Shown piece by piece: positions 9,460 through 16,756 of a DNA stretch of 36,071 bases. The stretch is from IDS-8 sp035304285 (GTDB lineage Bacteria; Pseudomonadota; Gammaproteobacteria; Steroidobacterales; Woeseiaceae), in NCBI GenBank assembly GCA_035304285.1, contig DATGQI010000123.1, positions 1 through 36,071 of the forward strand, in the 5' to 3' direction. Both the position numbers and the translations under genes were made by a program. Each line of letters opens with the position of its first letter. The first letter of the stretch is position 1. A model generated the notes under the pieces. The model saw only the letters and a list, made by a program, of their open reading frames with translations. It was not told where the DNA came from and searched no databases.

Positions 9460-10203
9460 ATGACTGGCAAACTGGTCCTGTGCCGCCACGGCCAGAGCGA
9501 CTGGAACCTGAAGAACCTCTTCACCGGATGGACCGACGTCGACCTCACCGACCTGGGGCGAAAAGAAGCCCTGGAGGCCGCGCGCAGCCTGCGAGACCTG
9601 GACTACGAGTTCGACATCGCCTACACGTCGGTCTTGAAGAGGGCCATCCGCACGCTCTGGATCATGCTGGATGAGCTCGACGAGATGTGGATCCCCGTGG
9701 TACGGGACTGGCGGCTCAACGAGCGGCATTACGGCGCGCTCCAGGGCCTGAACAAGGCCGAAACGGCTGCGAAGTACGGGGACGAGCAGGTCCTCGTCTG
9801 GCGCCGCAGCTACGCAACCCCTCCTCCCCCTCTCGAGGCCGACGACGAACGCCATCCCGCGCACGACAAGCGCTACGCCGGCATCGTCGACCTGCCCGCG
9901 ACCGAATCGCTTGCCACAACCCTCGAGCGTGTCAAACCCTGCTGGCAGGAACTCATTGCCCCGGATCTGAAAGCCGGCAAGAACGTTCTCGTGGCAGCAC
10001 ACGGCAACAGCATGCGCGCGCTCGTCAAGATGCTGGACAACATGTCCGACGAGGACATCGTCGGCTTCAACATCCCGACCGGCATCCCGCTCGTGTACGA
10101 ACTGGACGATTCACTGAAGCCGCTGCACCGCGAGTTCATCGGCGACCCGGAGGCTGTGAAGGCCGCGGCCGACGCGGTGGCGAAGCAGGCATCCGGGGGC
10201 TGA
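9460..10203 (+). CDS. gpmA: 2,3-bisphosphoglycerate-dependent phosphoglycerate mutase
   Basis: This glycolytic enzyme interconverts 3- and 2-phosphoglycerate through a phosphohistidine. The 247-aa product is full length for the dPGM family. It shows the RHG signature LCRHGQSDWN with catalytic His10, FTGWTDVDLT, the acid/base Glu88 in ERHYGALQGLNK, and the second His181 in AAHGNSMRAL followed by MSDEDI. It starts at ATG 9460, 69 bp after gdhB, on the same strand. It faces tesB across a repeat-filled convergent gap. Confidence 0.97.
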   Translation: MTGKLVLCRHGQSDWNLKNLFTGWTDVDLTDLGRKEALEAARSLRDLDYEFDIAYTSVLKRAIRTLWIMLDELDEMWIPVVRDWRLNERHYGALQGLNKAETAAKYGDEQVLVWRRSYATPPPPLEADDERHPAHDKRYAGIVDLPATESLATTLERVKPCWQELIAPDLKAGKNVLVAAHGNSMRALVKMLDNMSDEDIVGFNIPTGIPLVYELDDSLKPLHREFIGDPEAVKAAADAVAKQASGG

Positions 10204-10224
10204 GCTTGCCGCCGGTGCGGTTTA

Positions 10225-10338
10225 GCTGCGCCGCAACGTTCGTGAACGATTGAGGCCGGTCCTGCTGCGGCATTGTTATGAACGATGGAGGGTGGCCCTG
10301 CTGCGCCGCATTGTTCATGAACGATCAAGGGCGGCGGT
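10225..10338. repeat. Three imperfect 36-39 bp direct repeats
   Basis: Units at 10225-10263, 10264-10299 and 10300-10338 each begin GCTGCG, contain a version of ATTGTTCATGAACGAT, and end in a G/C-rich stretch. The middle unit is shorter, having lost part of GCCGC and a C in the TTCATGAA palindrome. Inverted copies of the TTCATGAACAATGC part occur at 10478 and, altered, at 10826 next to the large hairpins. The repeats are not spaced like a CRISPR and there are no unique spacers. Confidence 0.7.
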
Positions 10339-10490
10339 TAACGGGGCCTCGGCTGGGTGGGGGGCTTTTCAGGAACGCCGTGAACCCATCCATGGGGGCT
10401 CTGCGCGAACATCCATGTTCGCGACAGTCCTGAAAAGCCCCCCACCCACCCGAGTCCCCTTTCCGGGCGTTGGTGGGTTCATGAACAATG
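10308..10490 (+). repeat. Compound palindromic element, copy 1
   Basis: This is a nested structure. Outer inverted boxes ATTGTTCATGAAC (10310-10322) and GTTCATGAACAAT (10477-10489) enclose long arms at 10343-10374 and 10428-10459, which pair over 32 positions with two mismatches. The arms enclose a core at 10374-10428. The core holds two tight small palindromes: CCCATCCATGGG, and CGCGAACATCCATGTTCGCG with a two-base loop. It lies in the convergent gap between gpmA and tesB, a usual place for REP/BIME-type elements. Nothing in it looks protein-coding. It could act as DNA (cruciform or gyrase/IHF target) or as RNA (3' end stability), but this is not known. Confidence 0.8.
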
Positions 10491-10501
10491 CTGCGTCACC
10501 G

Positions 10502-10587
10502 GTGGCGGTGAGCTTACTTGAGTAGAGATCGCGCCCCTGCCCCCGTGGTGGGCGCATGTTCAAACGGTGCTACTCGAGCGCCGCCAC
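10502..10587. repeat. Third, unrelated hairpin between the two compound elements
   Basis: Outer GTGGCGG (10502-10508) pairs with CCGCCAC (10581-10587). CTTGAGTAG (10517-10525) pairs with CTACTCGAG (10570-10578), with one G-T pair. An inner GCGCCC (10531-10536) pairs with GGGCGC (10550-10555). The arms share no obvious sequence with the flanking 117-bp elements. It may be an independent palindrome or a decayed relative. Confidence 0.5.
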
Positions 10588-10655
10588 GGCATCAGGCTTG
10601 CGACCGTTCGCTGCCGCGAATCGAGCTCGAGGAACTTCTCCTCCACCACCGTCGA

Positions 10656-10840
10656 AGCATTATTCATGAACGCGCAGACCCTTCCAGGAGGGGGCTTGAT
10701 TGGGGGGAGGGCTTGCCAGGACTGTCGCGAACATGGATGTTCGCGCAGAGCCCCCATGGATGGGTTCACGGCGTTCCTGGCAAGCCCTCCCCCCAGTCGA
10801 GCCCCCGACCACCACCGCCCGCACCTTCATGAATAATGCG
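10656..10840 (-). repeat. Compound palindromic element, copy 2 (inverted relative to copy 1)
   Basis: The outer boxes are ATTATTCATGAAC (10660-10672) and TTCATGAATAAT (10826-10837). The arms at 10690-10720 and 10776-10806 pair over all 31 positions, including two G-T pairs. The core at 10721-10775 is the exact reverse complement of the 55-base core of copy 1. The arm-core-arm unit is 117 bp in both copies. Arm and box sequences differ between copies, yet each change is matched on the opposite arm, so pairing is kept. A further TTCATGAA box occurs at 10861-10868. Confidence 0.8.
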
Positions 10841-10888
10841 GCCGAGTGGCCACCAAACCTTTCATGAATGCGAGTCGCACGCCAACCC

Positions 10889-11791
10889 TCAGGCCTGCAA
10901 CCGCGGATCAGAGCGGCGCGGCTTGTGACCGCCCTCTTCGATCACGCGTATCAGGCCCTCCTGCGCGGCAGACGCCACCAGCGTGCCGTCGCGGGTGAAG
11001 AGACGCCCGTGGGCAAGTCCGCGAGCGCCTGAAGCGTTGGGACTGTCGAAGGAGTAGAGCAGCCAGTCGTCGACGCGGAACGGCCGGTGAAACCAGAGGG
11101 CGTGGTCGAGGCTCGCCATTTGCACGCTGCCGTCGCCGAAGGAGAGTCCGTGCGGCAATGTGCTGGTGCCTAAGAGTTCGTAGTCGGAGACGTAGGCGAG
11201 AAGGCTCTGGTGCAGACTGTGGTCGTCCGGGAGGTGGTCGATGGCACGGATCCAGACGTGCTTCACCGGCGGCAGCTTTTCCGCCCTGGTGAAGTTGACC
11301 GGACGGACAGGGCGGAACTCGAATGGTCGCTCGGCGATCAGGTACCGTCGCATCTTCTCGGGCAGGCGCTTAAGTACTTCGGGATCGACATCGGTGACGT
11401 CCTGCAACCCGTCGGGGCCTTTGACGTCCGGCATCGGCACTTGGTGCTCCAGTCCCTTTTCCGGTTTCTGGAAGGATGCGGCGAGGTTGAGGATGGGTCT
11501 GCCGTGCTGGATGGCAACCACGCGCCGCACGGAGAAGCTGCCACCGTCACGCGCACGATCGACCTCGTAGATTATGGGAGCGGTGACGTCGCCGCGGCGC
11601 AGGAAATACGCGTGCAGCGAGTGGGCCACGCGACCGTCGACGGTATGGTGAGCCGCGGACAGGGCCTGGCCGAGAACCTGTCCGCCGAAAACCTGCGCGC
11701 TGCCGATATCCCGGCTCTCGCCGCGGAAAATGTTCTCTTCGATGCGCTCGAGGCGCAACAGCCGCAGGAGATCCTCGAGGACGGAGTGCAT
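10889..11791 (-). CDS. tesB: Acyl-CoA thioesterase II
   Basis: It hydrolyses medium and long acyl-CoAs to free acid and CoA in the cytosol. The 300-aa product shows the double-hotdog TesB pattern: an N-terminal hotdog with QVFGGQVLGQALSAA, HAYFLRRGD and RDGGSFSVRRV; and a C-terminal hotdog with SLDHALWFHRPF (the Asp is the expected catalytic acid) and VASAAQEGLIRV (Gln of the active site). The similarity to E. coli TesB is continuous from end to end. It is the last gene of a minus-strand fatty-acyl cluster, 36 bp after the SDR gene. Confidence 0.95.
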   Translation of the reverse strand: MHSVLEDLLRLLRLERIEENIFRGESRDIGSAQVFGGQVLGQALSAAHHTVDGRVAHSLHAYFLRRGDVTAPIIYEVDRARDGGSFSVRRVVAIQHGRPILNLAASFQKPEKGLEHQVPMPDVKGPDGLQDVTDVDPEVLKRLPEKMRRYLIAERPFEFRPVRPVNFTRAEKLPPVKHVWIRAIDHLPDDHSLHQSLLAYVSDYELLGTSTLPHGLSFGDGSVQMASLDHALWFHRPFRVDDWLLYSFDSPNASGARGLAHGRLFTRDGTLVASAAQEGLIRVIEEGGHKPRRSDPRLQA

Positions 11792-11827
11792 AAAGGAGTG
11801 CTAGCGGCGACGCATGAGGACGTGCCC

Positions 11828-12577
11828 TCAGTCGGCGTCCGGGGAAAGACCGCCGTCGGCGGCAATGCCGGTGCCGCTCACGAATACGGAATCGTCGGAC
11901 GCCAGGAACAGCGCAACCTTGGCGATATCCACCGGCTCGCCGAGGCGCCGTGCTGCAGAACGTTGGATGCACCAGTCGCGGAAAGCCTTGTCTGCCTCGA
12001 AGATGGCGCGGCTGTCGGCTGTCATGATCGCACCCGGCTGGATGTAATTCGCGGTGATACCGGACGTGCCATGTTCTGCTGCCTGTGCCGCGGTTACCTT
12101 CGAGAGCGCCCGCTCCGCGGCGGCAAAGCCCGCGTCGTCGTCGCGGGAAAAAGAGCTGCGTAGCGCCCCGATGTTTATGATGCGGCCGGCGGGGCTCTTC
12201 CTCAGAAGCGGCAATACTGCCGCCGTGGCCGCAAGGACCTGGTCGAGCCACGGCTGCAGGTTGGGCTCGTCATTGCCGCCGGGCGCTTGCGTATCCGACA
12301 GCGAAGGGAAGTTGTTGACGAGAATGTCGAGCCCCTCGAGTCGCTCACGCGCGGTCTTGAGGAGCATGCCGGACAACTCTTCAGTCTCTTCGTCGACTTC
12401 GAGCGCGGTGATACCCCGGACCTTGCCAAAGACTGTACCGATGCGGCTCTGCGGGGAATCCACCGCGAGTACCTCTGCACCATGCTTGGCGAAGGTTCTG
12501 GCGATGGCTTCACCGATACCATCGGCCGCACCGGTGACGATGGCCTTAAGGGCATAAAGGCGCAGCGTATTGGCCAT
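11828..12577 (-). CDS. SDR-fold protein lacking the catalytic Tyr and Lys
   Basis: This 249-aa Rossmann protein has the short-chain dehydrogenase layout: the cofactor loop TGAADGIG at residues 15-22, VNN at 87-89 (normally NNAG), and the PG motif in YIQPGAIMTADS. The substrate-site YxxxK is replaced by F151-A-A-A-E155, and the usual catalytic Ser region reads INIGALRSS. It therefore probably cannot work as a standard SDR oxidoreductase. It may bind cofactor or acyl-CoA without classic catalysis, or use another mechanism. The frame is intact and well conserved elsewhere, so it is not an obvious pseudogene. It lies between the acyl-CoA ligase and tesB, suggesting a role in acyl-CoA metabolism. 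Confidence 0.85.
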   Translation of the reverse strand: MANTLRLYALKAIVTGAADGIGEAIARTFAKHGAEVLAVDSPQSRIGTVFGKVRGITALEVDEETEELSGMLLKTARERLEGLDILVNNFPSLSDTQAPGGNDEPNLQPWLDQVLAATAAVLPLLRKSPAGRIINIGALRSSFSRDDDAGFAAAERALSKVTAAQAAEHGTSGITANYIQPGAIMTADSRAIFEADKAFRDWCIQRSAARRLGEPVDIAKVALFLASDDSVFVSGTGIAADGGLSPDAD

Positions 12578-12622
12578 GGTTTCTCCTTTTTATTGCCGCC
12601 AATGTACGGCCGTGGCGCAGGT

Positions 12623-14257
12623 TCAGGCGTCTGCGGGCAGCCGGTAATCCGCGAACTGTTGACGGAGGTCCGCCTTTTTTATCTTCCCGGTAGCGGTTAA
12701 AGGGAGCGCATCGACAAAAACGACGTCGTCCGGCAACCACCACGACGCAATCTTACCGTCAAACCACTCGAGCATCTCGGCTTTGCTGATTTCCTTGTCC
12801 TCCGCCTTCACGACGACCAACAGCGGCCGTTCCAGCCACTTTTCGTGCGCGACCCCGATGACCGCCGCCTGCGCGACGGCCGGGTGACCAACGGCGATGT
12901 TCTCGACCTGGATGGAACTGATCCATTCACCGCCGGACTTTATGACGTCTTTCGTCCTGTCGGTGATCTGCAGGTAACCTTCCGGGTCGATCGTGCCGAC
13001 ATCGCCGGTATCGAACCAGCCGTCACGATGGGTCTCGCTCTGTCCTTCCAGCCGGAAGTAGTCGCTGCACACCCACGGCCCACGCACCTGCAGCGCCCCG
13101 AAGGCCACGCCATCCCACGGAAGCTCCTTGCCTTCGTCGTCGACGATGCGCATTTCCACGCCGAAGATGCCGCGCCCCGCCTTTGCCTTCAAGCGGATCA
13201 GTTCATCCGGCGACAGCGACTCCATCCCGACCTTCTCGGAGTTGTAGGTGCCGAGGGGGCTCGTCTCCGTCATCCCCCAGCCCTGGTGCACGACAACATC
13301 GTGGATGTCCCGGAATTCGCGGATCATGGATTCCGGAACCGCCGCACCACCGATGCAGGTGCGCTTCAGGGCATCGAGTCGCTTGCCTGTGCGCGCGCAA
13401 TACTGCAGCAGCGTCGACCATATCGTCGGCACTCCGAGAGCAGTAGTGACCTTCTCGGACTCCAGCAGCTGGTAAAGCGTCTCCCCGTCGCCCATTTTCG
13501 GTCCCGGCAGCACCAGCTTGGATCCCACCATGAGGGCTGAATAGGGAACGCCCCACGCGTTGACGTGAAACAGCGGGACAACCGGCAGTATGCAGTCGAA
13601 ATTCGAAAGGTTCAGCACGTCCGGCGCGACCGCGGCATAGGCATGGAGCACTGTCGAGCGATGACTGTAGAGAACCCCCTTCGGATCGCCGGTCGTACCC
13701 GACGTATAGCAAAGAGCTACGGCCTCGTTTTCATCCAGTTCCGGCCACTCGTATTCCGGGCTCTCGGCCTCGAGCAGAGCTTCATAGGACACTGCGCCGC
13801 GGAGCGTCGTCTCCGGCATATGCGCATCGTCCGTCAGCAAGACGTAACCTTCGACCGCCGGGAGCTGCGCCGCGATCTTCTCCAGCAGCGGAACGAACAT
13901 CGGGTCGATGAAAAGCCACTTATCCTCGGCGTGGTTGATGATGTAGATAATCTGTTCGGCGAACAGGCGTGGATTGATCGTATGGCAGACGTACCCCGCG
14001 CCGCCGATGCCGTAATAGCTCTCAAGGTGACGGTGATCGTTCCACGCGATGGTTGCGACCCTGTCGCCCCGCGACAGTCCGAGCCTGTCGAGCGCGTTCG
14101 CCAGCCGGCGGCTGCGGGCGAGGCATTCGCGATAGGTATAACGGTGCAGCGGTACGTCCTGCGTCACCGACACGATTTCCCGGCTCCCGTAATTTCGCTC
14201 CGCGTGTCGGGCTATTGCCGAAATGAGCAGCGGTGTATTCATCATCAGGCCACGCAT
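12623..14257 (-). CDS. Fatty-acid--CoA ligase (AMP-forming), long-chain type
   Basis: It activates a carboxylic acid with ATP to the acyl-adenylate and then the CoA thioester. The 544-aa ANL-superfamily protein has all core motifs: P-loop YTSGTTGDPKGV, GWGMTETSPLG, the hinge and adenylate region DGWFDTGDVGTIDPEGY with TDRTKDVIKSGGEWIS, and the C-terminal catalytic Lys in TATGKIKK. It resembles the medium/long-chain ligases of the AlkK/FadD3-like group; the chain length cannot be read from sequence. GGGGGAA lies seven bases before the ATG and supports the start. It is followed 45 bp later by the SDR gene. Confidence 0.93.
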   Translation of the reverse strand: MRGLMMNTPLLISAIARHAERNYGSREIVSVTQDVPLHRYTYRECLARSRRLANALDRLGLSRGDRVATIAWNDHRHLESYYGIGGAGYVCHTINPRLFAEQIIYIINHAEDKWLFIDPMFVPLLEKIAAQLPAVEGYVLLTDDAHMPETTLRGAVSYEALLEAESPEYEWPELDENEAVALCYTSGTTGDPKGVLYSHRSTVLHAYAAVAPDVLNLSNFDCILPVVPLFHVNAWGVPYSALMVGSKLVLPGPKMGDGETLYQLLESEKVTTALGVPTIWSTLLQYCARTGKRLDALKRTCIGGAAVPESMIREFRDIHDVVVHQGWGMTETSPLGTYNSEKVGMESLSPDELIRLKAKAGRGIFGVEMRIVDDEGKELPWDGVAFGALQVRGPWVCSDYFRLEGQSETHRDGWFDTGDVGTIDPEGYLQITDRTKDVIKSGGEWISSIQVENIAVGHPAVAQAAVIGVAHEKWLERPLLVVVKAEDKEISKAEMLEWFDGKIASWWLPDDVVFVDALPLTATGKIKKADLRQQFADYRLPADA

Positions 14258-14348
14258 GGTATTCCCCCAATCTTCCGGACGTTCAGGTCAATTAGACAGA
14301 ACCTCCACTGCCCCATACAAGTCACTGGTGCTTATCGTCCGCTCTCAT

Positions 14349-14525
14349 TCAGGAGGGTTTCGGGCCCAGCAGGTACCACAATATGAAACCCGCCAGTGGG
14401 AGCAGTAGTACCAGCACGATCCACAGTGCCTTTTTGATATTGCTCGCTGAACTCTGCATGATCTGCAGTATTGCGTAGACATCGGCAATGAGAACCAGAA
14501 CGCCGAAAAAGCCCTTCACTTCCAT
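14349..14525 (-). CDS. 58-aa membrane protein with PLD-nuclease N-terminal-like domain
   Basis: This short gene encodes two hydrophobic helices joined by a polar turn. Helix 1 is about residues 5-22 (GFFGVLVLIADVYAILQI). Helix 2 is about 34-52 and contains LWIVLVLLLPLAGFILWYLLGP, split here as LWIVLVLLLP and LAGFILWYLLGP. The pattern of W..L....P..G...W...GP matches the small stand-alone proteins of the PLDc_N/cardiolipin-synthase N-terminal family. A strong purine-rich ribosome-binding stretch (GGAAAGGAGAGGAGG) precedes the ATG. It sits 15 bp downstream of the MaoC gene and 91 bp upstream of the ligase gene, in the same direction. The function is unknown; it is an inner-membrane protein by inference. 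Confidence 0.8.
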   Translation of the reverse strand: MEVKGFFGVLVLIADVYAILQIMQSSASNIKKALWIVLVLLLPLAGFILWYLLGPKPS

Positions 14526-14540
14526 CCTCCTCTCCTTTCC

Positions 14541-15029
14541 TTACTCGCTCCCCGCCCCCGCTGTGCCCTTCCCGTCAAAGAAGTACATGCCGAGGGTTTC
14601 GGCAACGCAGGCAGGCTTGCGCTCGCCCTCGACTTCGATGCGTACCTCCGACAGGAGGTGCAGTGCGCCGGCCCGTTGCCGCGCCTGCTTCACGAGCGCC
14701 CGGGCACGCACACGACTCCCCACCGGAACCATGGTGTAGAAACGCACCTTGTTGCAGCCGAAGTTCAACGCGCGTGCGAGATTCTCGACCCTGACGAAAT
14801 CACCGGTCAGCGCGGGAATGAGCGAAAGCGTCAGGTAGCCGTGAGCAATAGTCTTTCCGCCCGGCAATTCGCGCCTCGCCCGCTCCGTGTCGACGTGAAT
14901 CCACTGGAAGTCGCCCGTCGCCTCGGCAAACTGGTTGACCTTTTCCTGGTCGATCAGTATCCAGCCGGAGAGACCCACCTCCTTCCCTTCGAGGGCCTTC
15001 GCGTCTTCAATCGATTTTATAACGTACAA
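14541..15029 (-). CDS. MaoC/NodN-type (R)-hydratase-like protein
   Basis: This is a single-hotdog protein of 162 aa from the MaoC-like dehydratase family, which hydrates trans-2-enoyl-CoA to (R)-3-hydroxyacyl-CoA or related thioesters. The hydratase-2 site is recognisable as ATGDFQWIHVD with the expected Asp and His, followed by IAHGYLTLSLIP. The start is TTG at 15029, preceded at a proper distance by AGGGAAG; no upstream ATG exists in frame. It is the first gene of the minus-strand acyl-CoA cluster. The physiological substrate is not predicted. Confidence 0.88.
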   Translation of the reverse strand: MYVIKSIEDAKALEGKEVGLSGWILIDQEKVNQFAEATGDFQWIHVDTERARRELPGGKTIAHGYLTLSLIPALTGDFVRVENLARALNFGCNKVRFYTMVPVGSRVRARALVKQARQRAGALHLLSEVRIEVEGERKPACVAETLGMYFFDGKGTAGAGSE

Positions 15030-15256
15030 GCTCTACTTCCCTGCTAGCGGCCCGGGCAGAATCAATCCCGAGGAATACACAGAACACGAAGCATGAGCAA
15101 GCATTCTGACGGATTTTGCCGATCAAGGCGCGGATATCTTCATCTTGCGTGAGCGCGATCTGTCCGCTTTTCGCGCACAATACGGATAAGCATGTTACTT
15201 CAACGACGCGAAAGTAATCCCGGATGGCAAAGAGGTGTCAGCTTGAGGAGTTTTGC
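15030..15256. other. Divergent gap between the MaoC and mocA genes
   Basis: This gap must hold the promoters for the minus-strand acyl-CoA cluster and the plus-strand mocA. I see no tRNA, no strong hairpin and no consensus -35/-10 pair. There is some AT-richness around 15080-15200. Confidence 0.4.
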
Positions 15257-15883
15257 GTGAAAGGGAGGAAGGAGAGAGAACAGGGCAACGCGGCGAGCGA
15301 TGAGCGAGTGTTCGCGATCGTGCTGGCGGCTGGCTCCGGCAGGCGCTTCGGCGGGACGAAGCAACTCGCGAGCTACGACGGCACCCCGCTCGTGGCGCGC
15401 GCCGTGCGGCTCGCGGAATCCGTCTGCGGCCCGCGGACCGTCCTCGTAGCCGGCCACGAATGGCGCGCAGTGGTAGATGGCTGCGAACCGTTGCAGGGCT
15501 TCTTTACGATTAACGCCGCGTATCGCTCAGGAATGGGCAGCTCCATCGCCTGCGGCGTTAAATCGGTCGGAGAAGCGGCCGACGGGATAATCATCATGCT
15601 CGCCGACCAGCCGCTGGTCACGTTTGAGCATTTGCAGCGGTTGATTTCAGCCTGGGCAGGATCCGGCGATTTCATAGCCGCAACCTCGTTCGCAGGGACG
15701 GAAGGCCCGCCCGTGATTTTTCCGAGGCGCTATTTCGCGGACCTGGCCGCACTGGAAGGTGACCAGGGCGCACGGCCAGTGCTGAAAAAAGCAGGCAGCC
15801 GGGTGCGCCGTCTCGAGTTCGAGCCGGCCGCCGTGGACATCGATGCTCCCGGGGATCTCGAGCGCCTGGATTATCCCGGATAA
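15257..15883 (+). CDS. mocA: Molybdenum cofactor cytidylyltransferase-like protein (MocA family)
   Basis: This NTP-transferase probably joins CMP from CTP to molybdopterin-Mo, giving the cytosine dinucleotide cofactor of CO dehydrogenase/xanthine dehydrogenase-type enzymes. It shows the nucleotide-binding start AIVLAAGSGRRFGG followed by TKQL, YRSGMGSSIACGV, the metal-site LADQPLV, a GPPVIFPRRYF segment, DQGARPVL, and the C-terminal DIDAPGDLERL. These fit MocA better than MobA, and a separate mobA is present nearby. The frame opens at ATG 15224, but GTG 15257 has GAGGAG six bases upstream and is preferred. It converges on moaE with a 6-bp gap. Confidence 0.82.
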   Translation: MKGRKEREQGNAASDERVFAIVLAAGSGRRFGGTKQLASYDGTPLVARAVRLAESVCGPRTVLVAGHEWRAVVDGCEPLQGFFTINAAYRSGMGSSIACGVKSVGEAADGIIIMLADQPLVTFEHLQRLISAWAGSGDFIAATSFAGTEGPPVIFPRRYFADLAALEGDQGARPVLKKAGSRVRRLEFEPAAVDIDAPGDLERLDYPG

Positions 15884-15889
15884 GCCAAT

Positions 15890-16327
15890 TCAGGCTACTT
15901 CGCCGTGGGAGGCGCAGCGCTCGCAATTCACCCAGCCTGAGTTGCCATCGACGTAGTGTTCTTTCTTCCAGATCGGCAGGCGCACCTTTACCTGGTCGAT
16001 GATGTAGCGGCATGCCTCGAACGCCTCGTCGCGGTGCGGTGACGACACGCCGACCCACACGGCGCACTCCCCGATCTCGAGCATGCCCACCCGGTGCACG
16101 CACTCTGCTTTGAGGATCGGGAACTTCACGGCGGCTTCCTCGATTACGCGTTCGCCCTCTTTCACCGCGAGCGGCTCGTAGGACTCGTATTCGAGGCGCA
16201 GTACGGCCTGTCCCTCGTTCTGGTTCCTGATCCAGCCCTCGAAGGACGCATAGGCTCCTGCACCCGGGTCGGTCAGTCTGCTGCGCAGCTCATCGGGCCG
16301 GATGACCTTTTCAGTCAGCTGCATCAT
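15890..16327 (-). CDS. moaE: Molybdopterin synthase catalytic (large) subunit
   Basis: MoaE binds cyclic pyranopterin monophosphate and, with thiocarboxylated MoaD, adds the two dithiolene sulfurs to make molybdopterin. The 145-aa product contains GAYASFEGWIRNQNEG, YESYEPLAVKEGERV, HRVGMLEIGECAVWVGVSSPHRDEAF, and the catalytic-lysine region LPIWKKEHYVDG. The start at ATG 16327 lies one base past the moaD stop; a longer in-frame extension upstream overlaps moaD and has no family similarity. The C-terminus carries a Cys-rich tail (VNCERC). Confidence 0.95.
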   Translation of the reverse strand: MMQLTEKVIRPDELRSRLTDPGAGAYASFEGWIRNQNEGQAVLRLEYESYEPLAVKEGERVIEEAAVKFPILKAECVHRVGMLEIGECAVWVGVSSPHRDEAFEACRYIIDQVKVRLPIWKKEHYVDGNSGWVNCERCASHGEVA

Positions 16328-16328
16328 G

Positions 16329-16574
16329 TCAGCCGCCTGCAACCGGCGGGAACAGCAGTATGGTATCGCCGTCGTTGACCGGCGTATCCCAGTCCGCCAT
16401 CTCGTCATTGATGGCCACCTTGCAATGCCGCAGTGGCTCGGACGACCGGTGGCGTGTCTTCAGCAAATCGAAGACGTCGCGGGTGGTATTTGCAGCGAGG
16501 GAAATGGTTTCCTCGTCGATTCCGGCGCGTTCGCGAAACGCGGCAAAGTAACGCACTGTCAGTGTCTTGCTCAT
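16329..16574 (-). CDS. moaD: Molybdopterin synthase sulfur-carrier (small) subunit
   Basis: This is an 81-aa ubiquitin-fold protein whose C-terminal Gly-Gly is adenylated and thiocarboxylated to carry sulfur to MoaE. It ends in PPVAGG as required, with the preceding NDGDTILLFPP strand typical of MoaD. It begins VRYFAAFRERAG, another family signature. It overlaps no other gene and is directly followed by moaE. A 182-bp gap with a long inverted repeat separates it from mobA upstream. Confidence 0.95.
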   Translation of the reverse strand: MSKTLTVRYFAAFRERAGIDEETISLAANTTRDVFDLLKTRHRSSEPLRHCKVAINDEMADWDTPVNDGDTILLFPPVAGG

Positions 16575-16644
16575 ATCCTGGTCAGGTCTTGGTCATGAAA
16601 AGATGAAGCTCTTAAGCAAACGGAAGATGGCACCACGGCCGGGA

Positions 16645-16729
16645 GGCATCGACGGCCGGGTGACCTTTGGCGGAAATAAAGCGGACCGAAGGGAGCCATT
16701 CTGCCAAAGTTCACCCCGCCGGTGATGCC
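16645..16729. repeat. Long imperfect inverted repeat between mobA and moaD
   Basis: The arms 16645-16671 and 16703-16729 (27 bases each) match as reverse complements at 23 positions, around a 31-base loop. On the minus strand this would form a large RNA hairpin in the mobA-moaD spacer, some 70 bases before the moaD start. There is no T-run directly after either arm, so it is not a plain terminator. It could be an attenuator, a processing site or a REP-like insertion. It does not match the Moco riboswitch sequence as I remember it. Confidence 0.65.
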
Positions 16730-16756
16730 GTACGCTGTAGTCAAGTTTCGAGTCAA

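Noticed and set aside
10225..10338. Possible CRISPR array
   Set aside because: The repeats adjoin each other without unique spacers, vary in sequence, and have no cas genes near.
10567..10836. Short open frames across the gpmA-tesB gap
   Set aside because: They run straight through the inverted repeats on both strands and encode low-complexity sequence; the DNA structure explains them.
11210..12163. 317-codon plus-strand frame across tesB and the SDR gene
   Set aside because: It crosses two real genes on the other strand and shows no family similarity.
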